Below, in pieces: positions 1-10,641 of a stretch of 64,000 nt of DNA; position 1 is the stretch's first letter, and the number at the start of each line of letters is the position of its first letter. The stretch spans positions 248,001 to 312,000 of the forward strand of contig OY725488.1 of NCBI GenBank assembly GCA_963281255.1, written 5' to 3'. This DNA is from Aphrocallistes beatrix (taxonomy: Eukaryota; Porifera; Hexactinellida; Sceptrulophora; Aphrocallistidae). A model generated the notes under the pieces. That model was given only the letters and a program-made list of their open reading frames with translations, had not been told where the DNA came from and searched no databases. The position numbers were made by a program, and so were the translations under genes.

Positions 1-1066
1 GCATTAACTCCTCGACTTGATAGATTACATTAAATAGAAGATTTTTGTCTATCAAAATTGTATTTATTGTTTTTTATGTACACCTTAAATAATGTTGAAA
101 TGATTGCATATATTCTAGAGCTTATATATCGGCAGCTTAACTAAATTTGAAGATGTCTATGTGAGGGATTAAAAAAACAGAATTATAACACTATGTTAAG
201 AAAAAATTGGATATATTTTTTAGTGATAAAATAAATATGGGCCACTCTAAAGTTATACTGTCAGAACTTACTCCAGGATAATTATATGGGAGTGTACGTA
301 TATAAAGTTACATACGTGTTAGCGCAACCCTAGTTTATCTAAAAGATTACACTTATTGATGAAACTTCATATTTCAATATTACGTAGTGTGCACTGAATT
401 CTGAAGTTTGCAATTGAACTAATGTGCTTTAAATTAGAAACTTTTTGTTTAGATAAATTTCCAATCGGACGAAAAAAAGGTTAGAAATATCCATTAAAAA
501 ATTAATTAATAAACAAACTTAGCCATTGATGCTATCAGGTAAACACCTAAATGTTTTCAACGTTTAAAGTTTGTGAATGTCCAAAGGTTATAAAAGATAA
601 TAAAACAGATTAAAATCGTAGAACCTGCTTTTAAAGTATTTTGGATAATTTTCGTTTTGTCAAACGTTATTAAAAGAAAATTGTAGAAGACAATGGAATA
701 AAAATTAACCCTTCAATTTTTTTAATTTATCACAACCTAAATTTTCAAAGAGCACCTTTATTTGTAACTGACTGTAAACGATAGAGAGTAAACCACAATT
801 CTAAAGATTTGAAAAACTTTGCAACAAATCATTAATGATGTTGGTACATATTTTAATAATCTTGTAATTCTGGTTTCTGCAATAAAGCAGTGAAAACCAC
901 AGTAACCAAGGTTGTTAATTTGAGTTTTATTAACTAATGAATCAATTGTTACGAGAATAAGACCGAGAAACGAATATTTAAGTTTCTGTCTCAACATTCA
1001 TAGATTAATCCACTTGAAATTAATATCAAAATAGTGTCGTTTTGAAGAATCAGATTTGTACCTTAC
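1..1066. other. AT-rich sequence without a supported gene
   Basis: No open reading frame here looks like a protein. A 79-codon minus frame at 758-997 has low-complexity hydrophobic content and no family motif. The stretch may be an intron or spacer of the minus-strand gene suggested at 1067-1123. Confidence 0.5.
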
Positions 1067-1123
1067 CTGATAGAAGGGATCAATTGTTTCGGCAATTTGT
1101 TTGCAATATTCGCGATATCGCAT
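1067..1123 (-). CDS. possible first coding exon of a minus-strand gene (partial)
   Basis: On the minus strand an ATG at 1123-1121 opens 19 codons (MRYREYCKQIAETIDPFYQ) that run straight into a strong donor, CAG|GTAAGG. This looks like a 5' coding exon in phase 0, transcribed away from the FMN-reductase-like gene, so the roughly 230 bp between them could be a shared promoter. I could not find a convincing second exon between positions 1 and 1060, where all three minus frames break often, so the rest of the gene may lie off the left edge. The family is not recognised. A chance ATG plus donor is a real alternative. Confidence 0.25.
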
Positions 1124-1355
1124 TTTGCCTAGAGTTGCACAAATATTTATTATTAATGGATCGTTAAGAAAGATTTGTGGTTCAATTGGATGCTATTATA
1201 AGCGTTGATTTCCTCACATTCCTATTTATATAATTATTCATATACGATACGCGGTAGCACTTGTCATAGACTATTTTATATTGGAGATTGATTAGGATTG
1301 TTGGATAGCTTTACTTCTGCTCTTTACAATCAAATTAGAACTTTTTTGAAATTTA

Positions 1356-1952
1356 ATGGCATCTAAGGCAGCCTTAAAGATAATGGTATTTATGGGTTCG
1401 GCCAGAGAAGGTAGATTAGGGGAGCGAGTAGCCAAATTGGTGAAGAGGAAATTGGAAACAAAGAAAGCAGAGGTATTTTACATTGACCCCCTCACACTCA
1501 ATCTTCCAATTGTTACGCAACCCATACAGTTCATGAAGGATCCTTCCACTGCGTCGGACATCCTTAAGAAGTACCACGAGGAGATTAAGAATGCAGACGG
1601 GTACTTCCTGATATCAGCCGAGTACAACGGAGCCATTTGTCCAGGTCTTACTAACTGCATTGACTATTTCCCTCCGCCTGCATACAAACACAAACCCTTC
1701 GCAATCTCGACCTACTCCGCAGGGCCGTTTGGTGGTACAATTGCAGGGAGTCAGCTCCGTCAAGTCGTTTCAGTTCTCGGAGGTTTCCCCCTTCCCGGAT
1801 CTTTCACAATCCCCTCTGCATACGACCAAGTGAGTGAAGACGGCCAAGGAAACGAGAGAATTGAGAAGAATGCAGATAAAATAGTTGATTTGTTGTTATG
1901 GTACGCAGAGGCGATGATTAAGCACAAAGAAGAGAATCCCACTCCCAATTAA
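1356..1952 (+). CDS. NADPH-dependent FMN reductase-like flavoprotein
   Basis: An intronless 198-residue protein of the NADPH-dependent FMN reductase / flavodoxin-like quinone reductase family. These proteins bind FMN and transfer hydride from NAD(P)H to flavin, quinone or related acceptors, usually in the cytosol. The FMN phosphate loop GSAREGRLGERVAKLV is at residues 14-29, directly after the first beta strand. The second flavin loop AEYNGAICPGLTNCID at about 88-103 corresponds to the family PEYN-x-S-x-PG-x-LKN motif, with Ala for Pro and Ile for Ser. The length matches one complete domain. The ATG at 1356 is the first in frame and sits just before the conserved strand. Family assignment is firm; the physiological substrate cannot be read from the sequence. 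Confidence 0.85.
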   Translation: MASKAALKIMVFMGSAREGRLGERVAKLVKRKLETKKAEVFYIDPLTLNLPIVTQPIQFMKDPSTASDILKKYHEEIKNADGYFLISAEYNGAICPGLTNCIDYFPPPAYKHKPFAISTYSAGPFGGTIAGSQLRQVVSVLGGFPLPGSFTIPSAYDQVSEDGQGNERIEKNADKIVDLLLWYAEAMIKHKEENPTPN

Positions 1953-2507
1953 GCTCATGATTAATTTTAGTGCTAGAGAGTAGTGATTATTTAGATTTCA
2001 TTATATTATTTATTCATCTATTAGCTAGATCTTCTTGCAAGCTTTTTGTTTATATGCTATATTTATTTGTGAAACAATTTAGCTGTCGCATTAACGTTTT
2101 TTAAATTCTATAATTACTTTAAAAATACCTGAATACTAGGTGAGAAATTACCTTCTACACGATATGCTGCATACTATTTCTTTTACCTTTGAAGCTTATT
2201 TATTACGGTGAGTGTGACTGTTTTATTCTACTGAAAACAGAGAATTCAGAAAACAAAATTCTAAGACTACTAGTACAATAGAAACATTTCAATTAAAATT
2301 TGAACAATTGAAGGACTTTTTTAAAAATCTTTAAAAATGATAGTTCAGAAAAGTAAATCAATGCCGTTAGTATTTACTGTTTACAGAATAATATCTTGAG
2401 TCATTTATCTTTGTTCTATTCACCAATCCACTGGATTTGTGCTCATACTTCTCACATATTCATAGTAGTCAGCATATCTAAAATGAAAACTACATTACAA
2501 GAATTAG

Positions 2508-5500
2508 ATGTCACATCAGAATAGATTTCCCGGTACTCACACCTCACACCAACCCCCGCGTAATCTCACCCCTCAATCCCCGCCTGGCCAGGGCGGGTAC
2601 CAGTGGACGTGTAACTTCTGCAACAGTGTGTTTTGGAGTCGCGAGCAGATGGAGCAGCACCAGTTTCACTGTCCTGAGAAGACGGACACACAGACTCAGC
2701 TGCCCTACACACAGCTAGCGGTCAGAGCACACACCCCACACAGGTACCCGGGCGCTTATGATGGGACGAGTCAGCAGTCCCTCCCACCGCCGCGTGGTAT
2801 CTATCTGTACTCCACGGCCGCATACTCCCAGAGACCACTTCAACACGGTAACGACTCGATAGCATTAGTATGTATGGAACTCTTTATTACAATTCCCATA
2901 TTCCTCGTAGATCCTACTCACTCTGCTGCAGCTCAATTCCAGCACCCAGTGCCTGACTCCATGTTCCGACACCCGTCTCCCTCCCAGATTCAGTATCCCA
3001 CTCCCAGAGCATCACCAGGTACTAATAAAAGAGTATTTCAACGGAGTGTTTACCATTTTAGTTCTAATAATCTAATTGAATAGGAAATAACACTTCATAG
3101 AATTTTGTCCAAACAGAGAATTCCCACTATTTCTATACGTAGGAATTAATTCACTTATCATTTCAAAAAGTTCAACTCTTATAATAAACTTAAATGAATT
3201 CAGCGTATTTTCTGCAGTGAAGAGGTATGGAAATGTCGAGATTCCACCCAAAATATATAATGAGGTCTGGGAGGTCATTTTGTATGAATATTTTGAGGGG
3301 ATATATTTCAGGGTGTTGTCTACTTTAAACCTGAAGGGATTATTTAAAAAATTATATTTTGCTTAATTTATATTTTGCTTTAATTTCATGAATAGCACTT
3401 TTTATGAGGTTCATTCTCGTAATATGACAATTCAATTATACTAATCCCAAATAATTACAATTACAAAACTCCTCCTCTCTAACACGGTTATTATTCTCCA
3501 GTCTTTTGCAAAATTAAATAAGACAACATACAGGTGCTAACTCAACCTTTCAATCAGGTCACCTCTCTAATACGGTCATTGTAGGACAGTCAGTAGGGCG
3601 TCCTGATTGGAGGATGTTCACTGTACTTATAGATTAGGTGAGCTATTAATTTTGTGGATAAAAAATACATATGCAGGGTCTCCAAAATTGGATTCATTGG
3701 AACAGCTACCACTTCAACCCCATTGTTTTCTTATATAAATATTTACGGATTGTAATTATAGTCTGCCATTACTCACGATTTCTATTAATTAGATATGTTT
3801 ATTTAAGGAATAGATCTCCAGTACCCGACATCCTATCCTGCCGTGGCTGTGAGCAGTGTCTCTCAGCCCAGAGACAACTTGCTCGAGGCTCTAAGAATGC
3901 TGGTGGAGGAGAGGAAGGAAGAAGTGAAAGGAGTCTTCCTTGAATTGAGGACTGAGTTAGAACAATGTGAAGAAGGAGTGAATAAGGAATTGTGTGAGCT
4001 TTACTCGGATACGAGAGAACGAGTTGAGAGAGATGAGAAAAAGATAGGAAAACTTGAAACAGCGAAAGGTAATCTCCAGACTGATTTAGTGGACAACGAA
4101 TTCAATTCCATACTACAGACAACCATGGATAACTTTGATGCTCAGATAGCTGAGATACGTAGATCTTCTATCACAATTCCCAGATATGTTGAACTTGAAT
4201 GGAATAAAGAAGAGTTGAAGAAGTCAATTGAGAGAGTTTGTAGAATTGTCTCATCTAACCGCGATTCAAGACAGTCAGTACAAACTAGTGGTGTTATCTC
4301 ACATCCATATGAAGAGGCAAGAGTTTTGACAGAACAGGTTCGTTTTTTCTCAGCTTATCATTCAGTGAGTCATTCTTCTTACGTATATGCAATTATAATT
4401 TTATTCTTATTGAATTTTTTTTCATATTTGGAGGCATCTATCCGCTCCTCTCGGAATAGTATAAATTACCAGCTGTGTAATATTTTGTTTTTATTTATCA
4501 GCTCAAACAAACTGAGGCAGAAAATCTGACGAAGGAGAATAAAACCACTGACTGTAAATCCAGATTGCAAAAAGAAGCAGAGAATGATCGAAATAGTAAG
4601 ACTCAATCAAATGATGAAGAAACAGCCCTTCAACGTGAGCTAGAGAAATTTAGATCTGAAAATGCAGCTTTATACACAGAGAGAGATAGTATGTTTGTTG
4701 AAGTTCAACATTTTAAGAGTGAAAATGAGAAATTAAAGCATGGTTTGATCCCGAATCGGAGTAATTCAGGTGAGTTATCATTGTTGTTCGATTTATCGAC
4801 GATTTTTACAATTAATATTTTAGCTGAACAATCAAAGAAAAAATGTGATGAAAGTGAGAAACACATACAATTGCTGAGTCAGAGGATCACAGATTTGGAG
4901 ATTGATATGAAGAAGAAGGATGAATTGATACAGCTATCTTACGTAGAAAAGGAAGAGTTCGTGAGAAAATGTTCTCTACTGGAGACAGAATTAAATCAGT
5001 TTAAATCAGGAGTGCATATTGGTAATATTAATGAAAGTAATGTTCGCACTATTCAGGTAAAAGAAAGGTTGTTAGATATATCTTCAAGGAAGAATCAAGA
5101 ATTGAAACAACAAATAGAAGATTTGGAAATGAACGTAACTCTCAAAGAGACGGAGCGTCAACATTTAGAGACTGTAGTTAGAGATTTGAGGAAAGACAAA
5201 AGAACATTAGAGAATAACAGTACCTTTAGAGATGCTGAATCTGGCGATTTGAGAAGAGAGGTTACTCGTTTAAGATCAGAACTGAACAAGGCTCAGCGTC
5301 TTCTGGCTAGCGAGTTGAATAAAAAAAACGAGTTTGTAGGGGTAGGGCAGGATGAGGATGATTCTATCTTTTCTATGAGTCAGAACTTGGGACCAGAATT
5401 CAAGAGAGGCAGTGTTGTTAGTTCAGACTTTGATGAGACTGGTAGACAGAATGTACGGAAGCAACAGAGCAGTTCAGGTAATAGAATTATTTAGGTATTC

Positions 5501-6687
5501 TTTATCTACAACTGATTCCATTACACTCAATAGCGTCCACTACCTGCACATCATAATAATATATTGGAATATCCTTACATAGATGAGCGAGAAAATGAAG
5601 AATTGAGGAAGCAAGTATCTGAACTGAATAGATGCGTTGAAGAAATGAAGACAGAGTTAGAATTTCATCGTAAAGAGAATCATAGTCTGAAAGAAAAACT
5701 CAACACATCTAAGAGAGAACTGGAGATAGTGAGTAATAAACTTGTTCAGACAGAACAGAATCTATCTGCAGTACAGACTTATCTCGATGAAGCACATTAC
5801 AAGGAAAATGAAGCACATTACAAGGAAAATGAAGCACTGAATAAAACAGCTGAAAAAAACAAAGGTGAGTTTGACATATACTACACATAGTTCGATCTTT
5901 TTAAAGAGTATGAACATACGTCCTAGTAAAGAGCAGTCTTGTAGCTAGATTTGCTACCTACCCCTACTACAATTATATTCCTGGGATTTACTTACTACTT
6001 TTTTTGTTATTTTGGAAGAAAAAAATGTAGCAAGTAAATTTCCCGGGCACCTTGAGAAACTGGACATGGTTCTGATTCTGAAAAACTCAAATATTTCTCC
6101 AACTCGCTCGATGCACACTTGTTTCGGTCTTACACTACACGATCACTAATTGGTCACCCGATCCCAACTAAATGCAGGTCAAAAAATAAGTAACAAGTAA
6201 ACGATTGGCAAAAATCCTGGTATCCCTGCCATACTCATGTTTACTATACTTTTGAAATAATTGCCCCCAGACCTGGCTAGAACCCGATTAATCTCAAATA
6301 GATATATCAGCATCTCCTACAACTCCTGCAACTCACAAGAAAGATGATAAAAGCACAACTAAACAACCGAAATACAAATATAAGGACATATTATTCGGTA
6401 GGAAGTATACCAAAGCTTACACTTTGAATCAAGTAGAGGAGCCTGTTGGACATTTAGGAGGGATAGTTTTGTGTAATCGCAGAACACAGTATACAACTGA
6501 GTACGTAGCAGGAACATTGCAAGCAATCATACCTCCTAGATACAGTCATGAGAAGACAATTGCTGGAATCGAATTTGTAGATCCTCTAGGCGATTGTGAT
6601 GGAGATGGGCATTTTAAATCTAAGCCCAAACATGCTTTATTTATAGCGACTGATGTGGTCTACATTCCTTGTAAAGATCCACAATAA
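2508..6687 (+). CDS. CCHC zinc finger / coiled-coil / CAP-Gly-like fusion protein
   Basis: A predicted seven-exon gene: 2508-2847, 2911-3018, 3814-4337, 4502-4769, 4824-5477, 5583-5864 and 6302-6687. Phases agree throughout and give 853 residues. The N-terminus has one C-x2-C-x12-H-x3-C finger (Cys35, Cys38, His51, Cys55), followed by a Pro/Gln-rich linker. From exon 3 the protein is a long Glu/Lys-rich coiled coil. The last exon ends in a CAP-Gly-like fold (IAGIEFVDPLGDCDGDGHF, then SKPKHALFI), a domain that normally binds microtubule plus-end tails. The usual GKNDG motif reads GDCDG here, so binding is uncertain. The 54-nt intron 4770-4823 is in frame and could be retained. Exon 3 and the following intron are duplicated in the gene at 7164; the codon that is its start ATG is GTG here, at 3843. 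Function is not known; a cytoskeletal scaffold is a guess. Confidence 0.65.
5865..6301 (+). other. 437-nt intron with diverged inverted repeat
   Basis: This predicted intron lies before the CAP-Gly-like exon. It holds a loose hairpin: a tract near 5980-6010 resembles the reverse complement of 6022-6050 (both contain a tttactt..ctac core and a CCTGGG/CCCGGG edge). It may be an old foldback element. No coding potential is seen. Confidence 0.35.
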
Positions 6688-7163
6688 TTAATTTAGAATC
6701 ATTTAGTGTAAAATTTTTGTTCGAGTTTTATGCTTTTTCACCAATTCCTTATACGTATATATACGTGGATAATAGTCGTATATAATTGTTTTAGAATTTA
6801 TTAACTATCCATCTTTGATATTCTAGTTTATCCTTTCCAATGCATAGTGTCACTGCTTTGTTTGTGATTCGTTAACAAATGATATAGATTTGTATCAGTT
6901 AGCATTTTATTTCAACCTGAACCTCTCAGTTCTCTAAAATTCCTCTTCTTATTTAGCAACAAAAAGTAATGGATTTTCCTTATATTTGGTACCAGTTATA
7001 ATAAATATGCTCACTACCTTTTCTCATTTGTCTTTTTTACTTTACATCGTAATTACGAGAAATTAATTAATTTTGTCATCACTCTCTCCTTTCCCCTCAT
7101 TTGATATACAATGTATTATACGTATAATATAGTTTAGTACTCAACTCAACTCCTCATTATACC
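6688..7163. other. spacer between the two related coiled-coil genes
   Basis: This AT-rich spacer of 476 bp has no open frame of note. It contains short self-complementary AT motifs (acgtatatatacgt near 6753; tattatacgtataata near 7113). It must hold the 3' end of the upstream gene and the promoter of the gene at 7164. Confidence 0.5.
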
Positions 7164-9292
7164 ATGGCTGTGAGCAGTGTCTCTCAGCCCAGAGGCAACT
7201 TGCTCGAGGCTCTAAGAATGCTGGTGGAGGAGAGGAAGAAAGAAGTGAAAGAAGTCTTCCTTGAATTGAGGACTGAGTTAGAACAATGTGAAGAAAGAGT
7301 GAATAAGGAATTGTGTGAGCTATACTCGGATACGAGAGAACGAGTTGAGAGAGATGAGAAAAAGATAGGGAATCTTGAAAAAGTGAAGATGAGTGCGCAG
7401 ACTAATTTAGTGGACAACGAATTCAATTCCATACTACAGACAACCATGGATAATTTAGATGCTCAGATAGCTGAGATACGTAGATCTTCTATCACAATTC
7501 CCAGAAATGTTGAACTTGAATGGAATAAAGAAGAGTTGAAGAAGTCAATTGAGAGAGTTTGTAGAATTGTCTCATCTAACCTCGATGCAAGACAGACAGT
7601 ACAAGCTAGTGGTGTTATCTCACATCCATATGAAGAGGCAAGAGTTTTGACAGAACAGGTTCGTTTGTTCTCATTTATTATTCAGTGAATCATTCTTATT
7701 ACGTATTTACAATTATAACTTTTATTCCTATTGGATTTTTCATATTTGAGGAGTCGGGGATATCCGCTCCTCTCGGAATATGGTTATAAATTGCCTGTAA
7801 TATTCTATGTTTTTATTTTTCAGCTCAAACAAACTGAGGCAGAAATTCAACGTCTGAGGAAGGAGAACGAAGTTTTTAGGGAAAAACTAAAGACTGCAGA
7901 AGAGAAGAATCAAAATAATATTGCAAAACTGAAAGCTAGGATTGCTGAGAAAGAGAAAGAAGTGTCACACAAAAAAGAAGAGCTGGGTAAGATTTGTGTA
8001 GACAGAGCTGTCGTGGGAATGGGAACCTGTGAGGAGCCTGTGAGAAATCCTGTTGGAATGGGAATTGAAATTCGATTCCCACGGTAACCCTGAGGTCGAC
8101 CCGTGGTTCTCAACCATCACGGAGCATAGCGTCCCACTTCCCAAATATTTAGAAGTGAGGCGACAACTTCAGCAACCTTTACGATTTCCGATTTGGAGAC
8201 TAAGGCTGCAGTTAGTGCCGCTAAGAAGCAACTCGACAAAGCTTATGGTAGAACTTGTATTAATTACTAAAGCAGTATCCCATTAGATTTTATTCTTTAA
8301 GTTTTTTATAGACAAATGTAAATCTGGCCTGGAGGCTCGAAACAAAGAGTGCCAGCGACTAGAACAAGCCCTGGATAGAAAGGAGAACGAGAAAACCGAA
8401 ATTTCACAGCAGCTGTCCTCTCTGCAGGCCGTATCTGAGATCCTGCAGAATAGAGAGGTGGACCAGCAGCAGGAACTGTTGGAGAAACGGGAGAGAGTGT
8501 TAGAGCTGACGAACAAGATCAACTTGCAAGAGAGGCTGTTCAGATCTCGAAAAGAGGAATGGAAGCGAGAGTTTGAAGAGCAGAAAGCTGCGATCAAACA
8601 CTACAGCGATCAGCGAGTCTCTGCGCAGAGAGAGCGACAGTATTCTGAAGAACACCGCCAAGACTCGCAATGCCGCAGCCATGTTGGAGGGAGGGAGGAG
8701 CAGTGAGACGCAGGCGTTGAAGCAGCAGCTCTTGAAGATGGAAACGGAGAGAAACGAGTTGCTGCTGAAGTATACTGCAGCTATTAAGACTGATACAAAG
8801 AAAGGCGGGAAAGGGAAATTGAAAGAGGATAGCAAACATCCAGAAAAAGAAAATAAGAACAAGAAAGATGCGAAGGATGAAAACATCTCGAACTTCTTCC
8901 TAGAAACAATTGAGAGACAGGAAGGGGAACTGCAGGAGCTAAAGACACGTCTGGGAGAAATGCGAGAACGTAATTTCAAACTGGAACACGAGAAAGAGTT
9001 ACTAACACAGCAGCGGAACGAGTTCCAAGAGCCTCCACCTCCTCGCATCAACAGAGAAGCAGAGCACTTGCCAGTTCATAATCAGAACAGCAGAGTTCCT
9101 CCCGACCGAGGGAATGCTGCAAGCTCTCCTGCCACCCACCACCCACTCAGTCCTGCTTCGACACCTACATCCCCGCCTCCACTTGACACCTCGTTAGGAG
9201 GTAAGCCATTGGGGGCTCAATCCAACCCTGTGGAGAGGCGTTTGCCTACAGCTGACAAGCCGGGCGCCGTAATTCCAGATTTTCTCCCATAA
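7164..9292 (+). CDS. coiled-coil protein, tandem paralogue of the upstream fusion gene, with apparent frame break
   Basis: Predicted exons are 7164-7658, 7824-7986, 8173-8247 and 8312-9292, all phase-compatible. The first 165 residues are about 90% or more identical to exon 3 of the gene at 2508, and the first intron is also recognisably the same sequence, so the block was duplicated recently. The rest is Glu/Lys/Arg-rich coiled coil with a Pro/Ser-rich tail from about 9020. It has no zinc finger and no CAP-Gly-like end. In the last exon the good frame shifts from phase 1 to phase 2 between about 8570 and 8650. Either a 58-nt GT..AG intron (8571-8628, weak donor GTTTGA) restores a 551-residue protein, or there is a one-base indel. 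The skipped stretch itself reads as coiled coil, which favours an indel. Function unknown. Confidence 0.6.
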
Positions 9293-10641
9293 ACATTCTG
9301 CAAGTTTCCAAGAAGGAAACCAATTCAACAGAGAAAGATTTCGAAATTTGATCTATGTAATCTAGGAAAATATTATATTATATTATATACAAATATGTAT
9401 TTTCTACCGATAACTTGTGGAATTTCGTAGATATTACTATGACATATGTGGGTAATTCTTTTTATTGAATATAATTTTGTTTATTCCTTATGACGAGTCT
9501 AGCCTACTGGTTATCTCCTGGATTAATAGTAAGCATGAAAAAAATTTGATTTAATTGACCTTATTTATGCAGCTGAATGACAGCATTCGAGTTAGTCTAT
9601 AGAGAAAAAGTGTACCAGTTAAGCCCACCATACACGATGCAACTTTGTTGCATGCAAATGTTGCATGCAACAAAGTTGCATCGTGTATGGTAGGCTTTAG
9701 CGGTTTATTTCAACCTGAATCAGCAAAATTTTTTACATTTTGAGGATCAGAATCTACACCCCATAATTTCCTAGACTCCTATACTCCATATTTCTAACCT
9801 GGAGTGTATTCCCAAGTCTAAGGGAACGCTCTCTTTTTTAGAAATTTTAGCATCATTATGAACTCTAGCATCATTAAAAGGGACACTCTTCTATATCTAT
9901 CTGTACCCCCTTTACTTGTATCAATATTAATTGTTCATTTGTATGAGAAAGATTGGTATGTTGCTACACTCAAAGGTTGGAGATCTCCAAGACATATTTT
10001 CTGAGTTTTAAATTTGTAATAAATTATAAAAGGTACTAAATATACAATTTTTTAGTTCTTTGCCTACTCGATTAGCATAACTAATATCCAGATGGCTTTG
10101 TTGTCTGTGTATACTTTCCTAAACCTGCTAACTGAATAGAAGCTCTCACAACAGAGAGCTAATCTTGCTGTATCGATTTCTTGGTACAATTACAAAGCAC
10201 TTAACTTCATGGGCACAGCTTTATTCTCGAATATCGCATAAATTCTGTTCATCAATTAGGCTCAACTTTTTGAGAATTTTCACCATTGCCACTATCTAAA
10301 TTCTCAATCTAATCACTTGACTGATTATTAGGAAACTCTACTACTCCGCTCCAAAAATGGATTTGAATAGTTTTATAAATTAAAAGATACAATTAAGGTT
10401 TGCAAATGTACTGCCACGACCTGTGCAAAGCAGATTATGTCTTTCAAGATTTTATAGTCTCAAAGCATGCTAGCGACTGAAATCCTATCTATTAATTCTT
10501 TAAATAATTATGGGTGAAGTCGGCTGATCGCTTGGGATTCAGAAGACGAATGTCAGTTAACATGAGCTGCTTGTGATCTGTTATAAAAACATGCTGTTGT
10601 ATTACTGAATATTTGTACGTACAAAGTAGTAGGTAAATTTA
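9293..10641. other. 1.35-kb intergenic region
   Basis: No gene is supported. The region contains the near-perfect 77-bp palindrome described separately; the rest is AT-rich spacer and presumed promoter of the rhotekin-like gene. Confidence 0.6.
9621..9697. repeat. near-perfect palindrome, 37-bp arms and 3-nt loop
   Basis: Left arm 9621-9657 and right arm 9661-9697 are reverse complements at 36 of 37 positions, separated by ATG at 9658-9660. The core tgcaactttgttgcatgcaa is itself partly self-complementary. Near-perfect arms mean recent origin or active maintenance. It resembles a foldback element or small MITE; transcribed, it would form a long hairpin. Confidence 0.9.

Noticed and set aside
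758..997. 79-codon minus-strand frame
   Set aside because: Composition is that of AT-rich spacer; it could not be joined in phase to the candidate exon at 1067-1123.
4770..4823. Treating the 54-nt segment as exon because the frame stays open
   Set aside because: It has GT..AG ends, is AT-rich and hydrophobic inside a coiled coil, and its removal keeps the frame; retention remains possible but is less likely.
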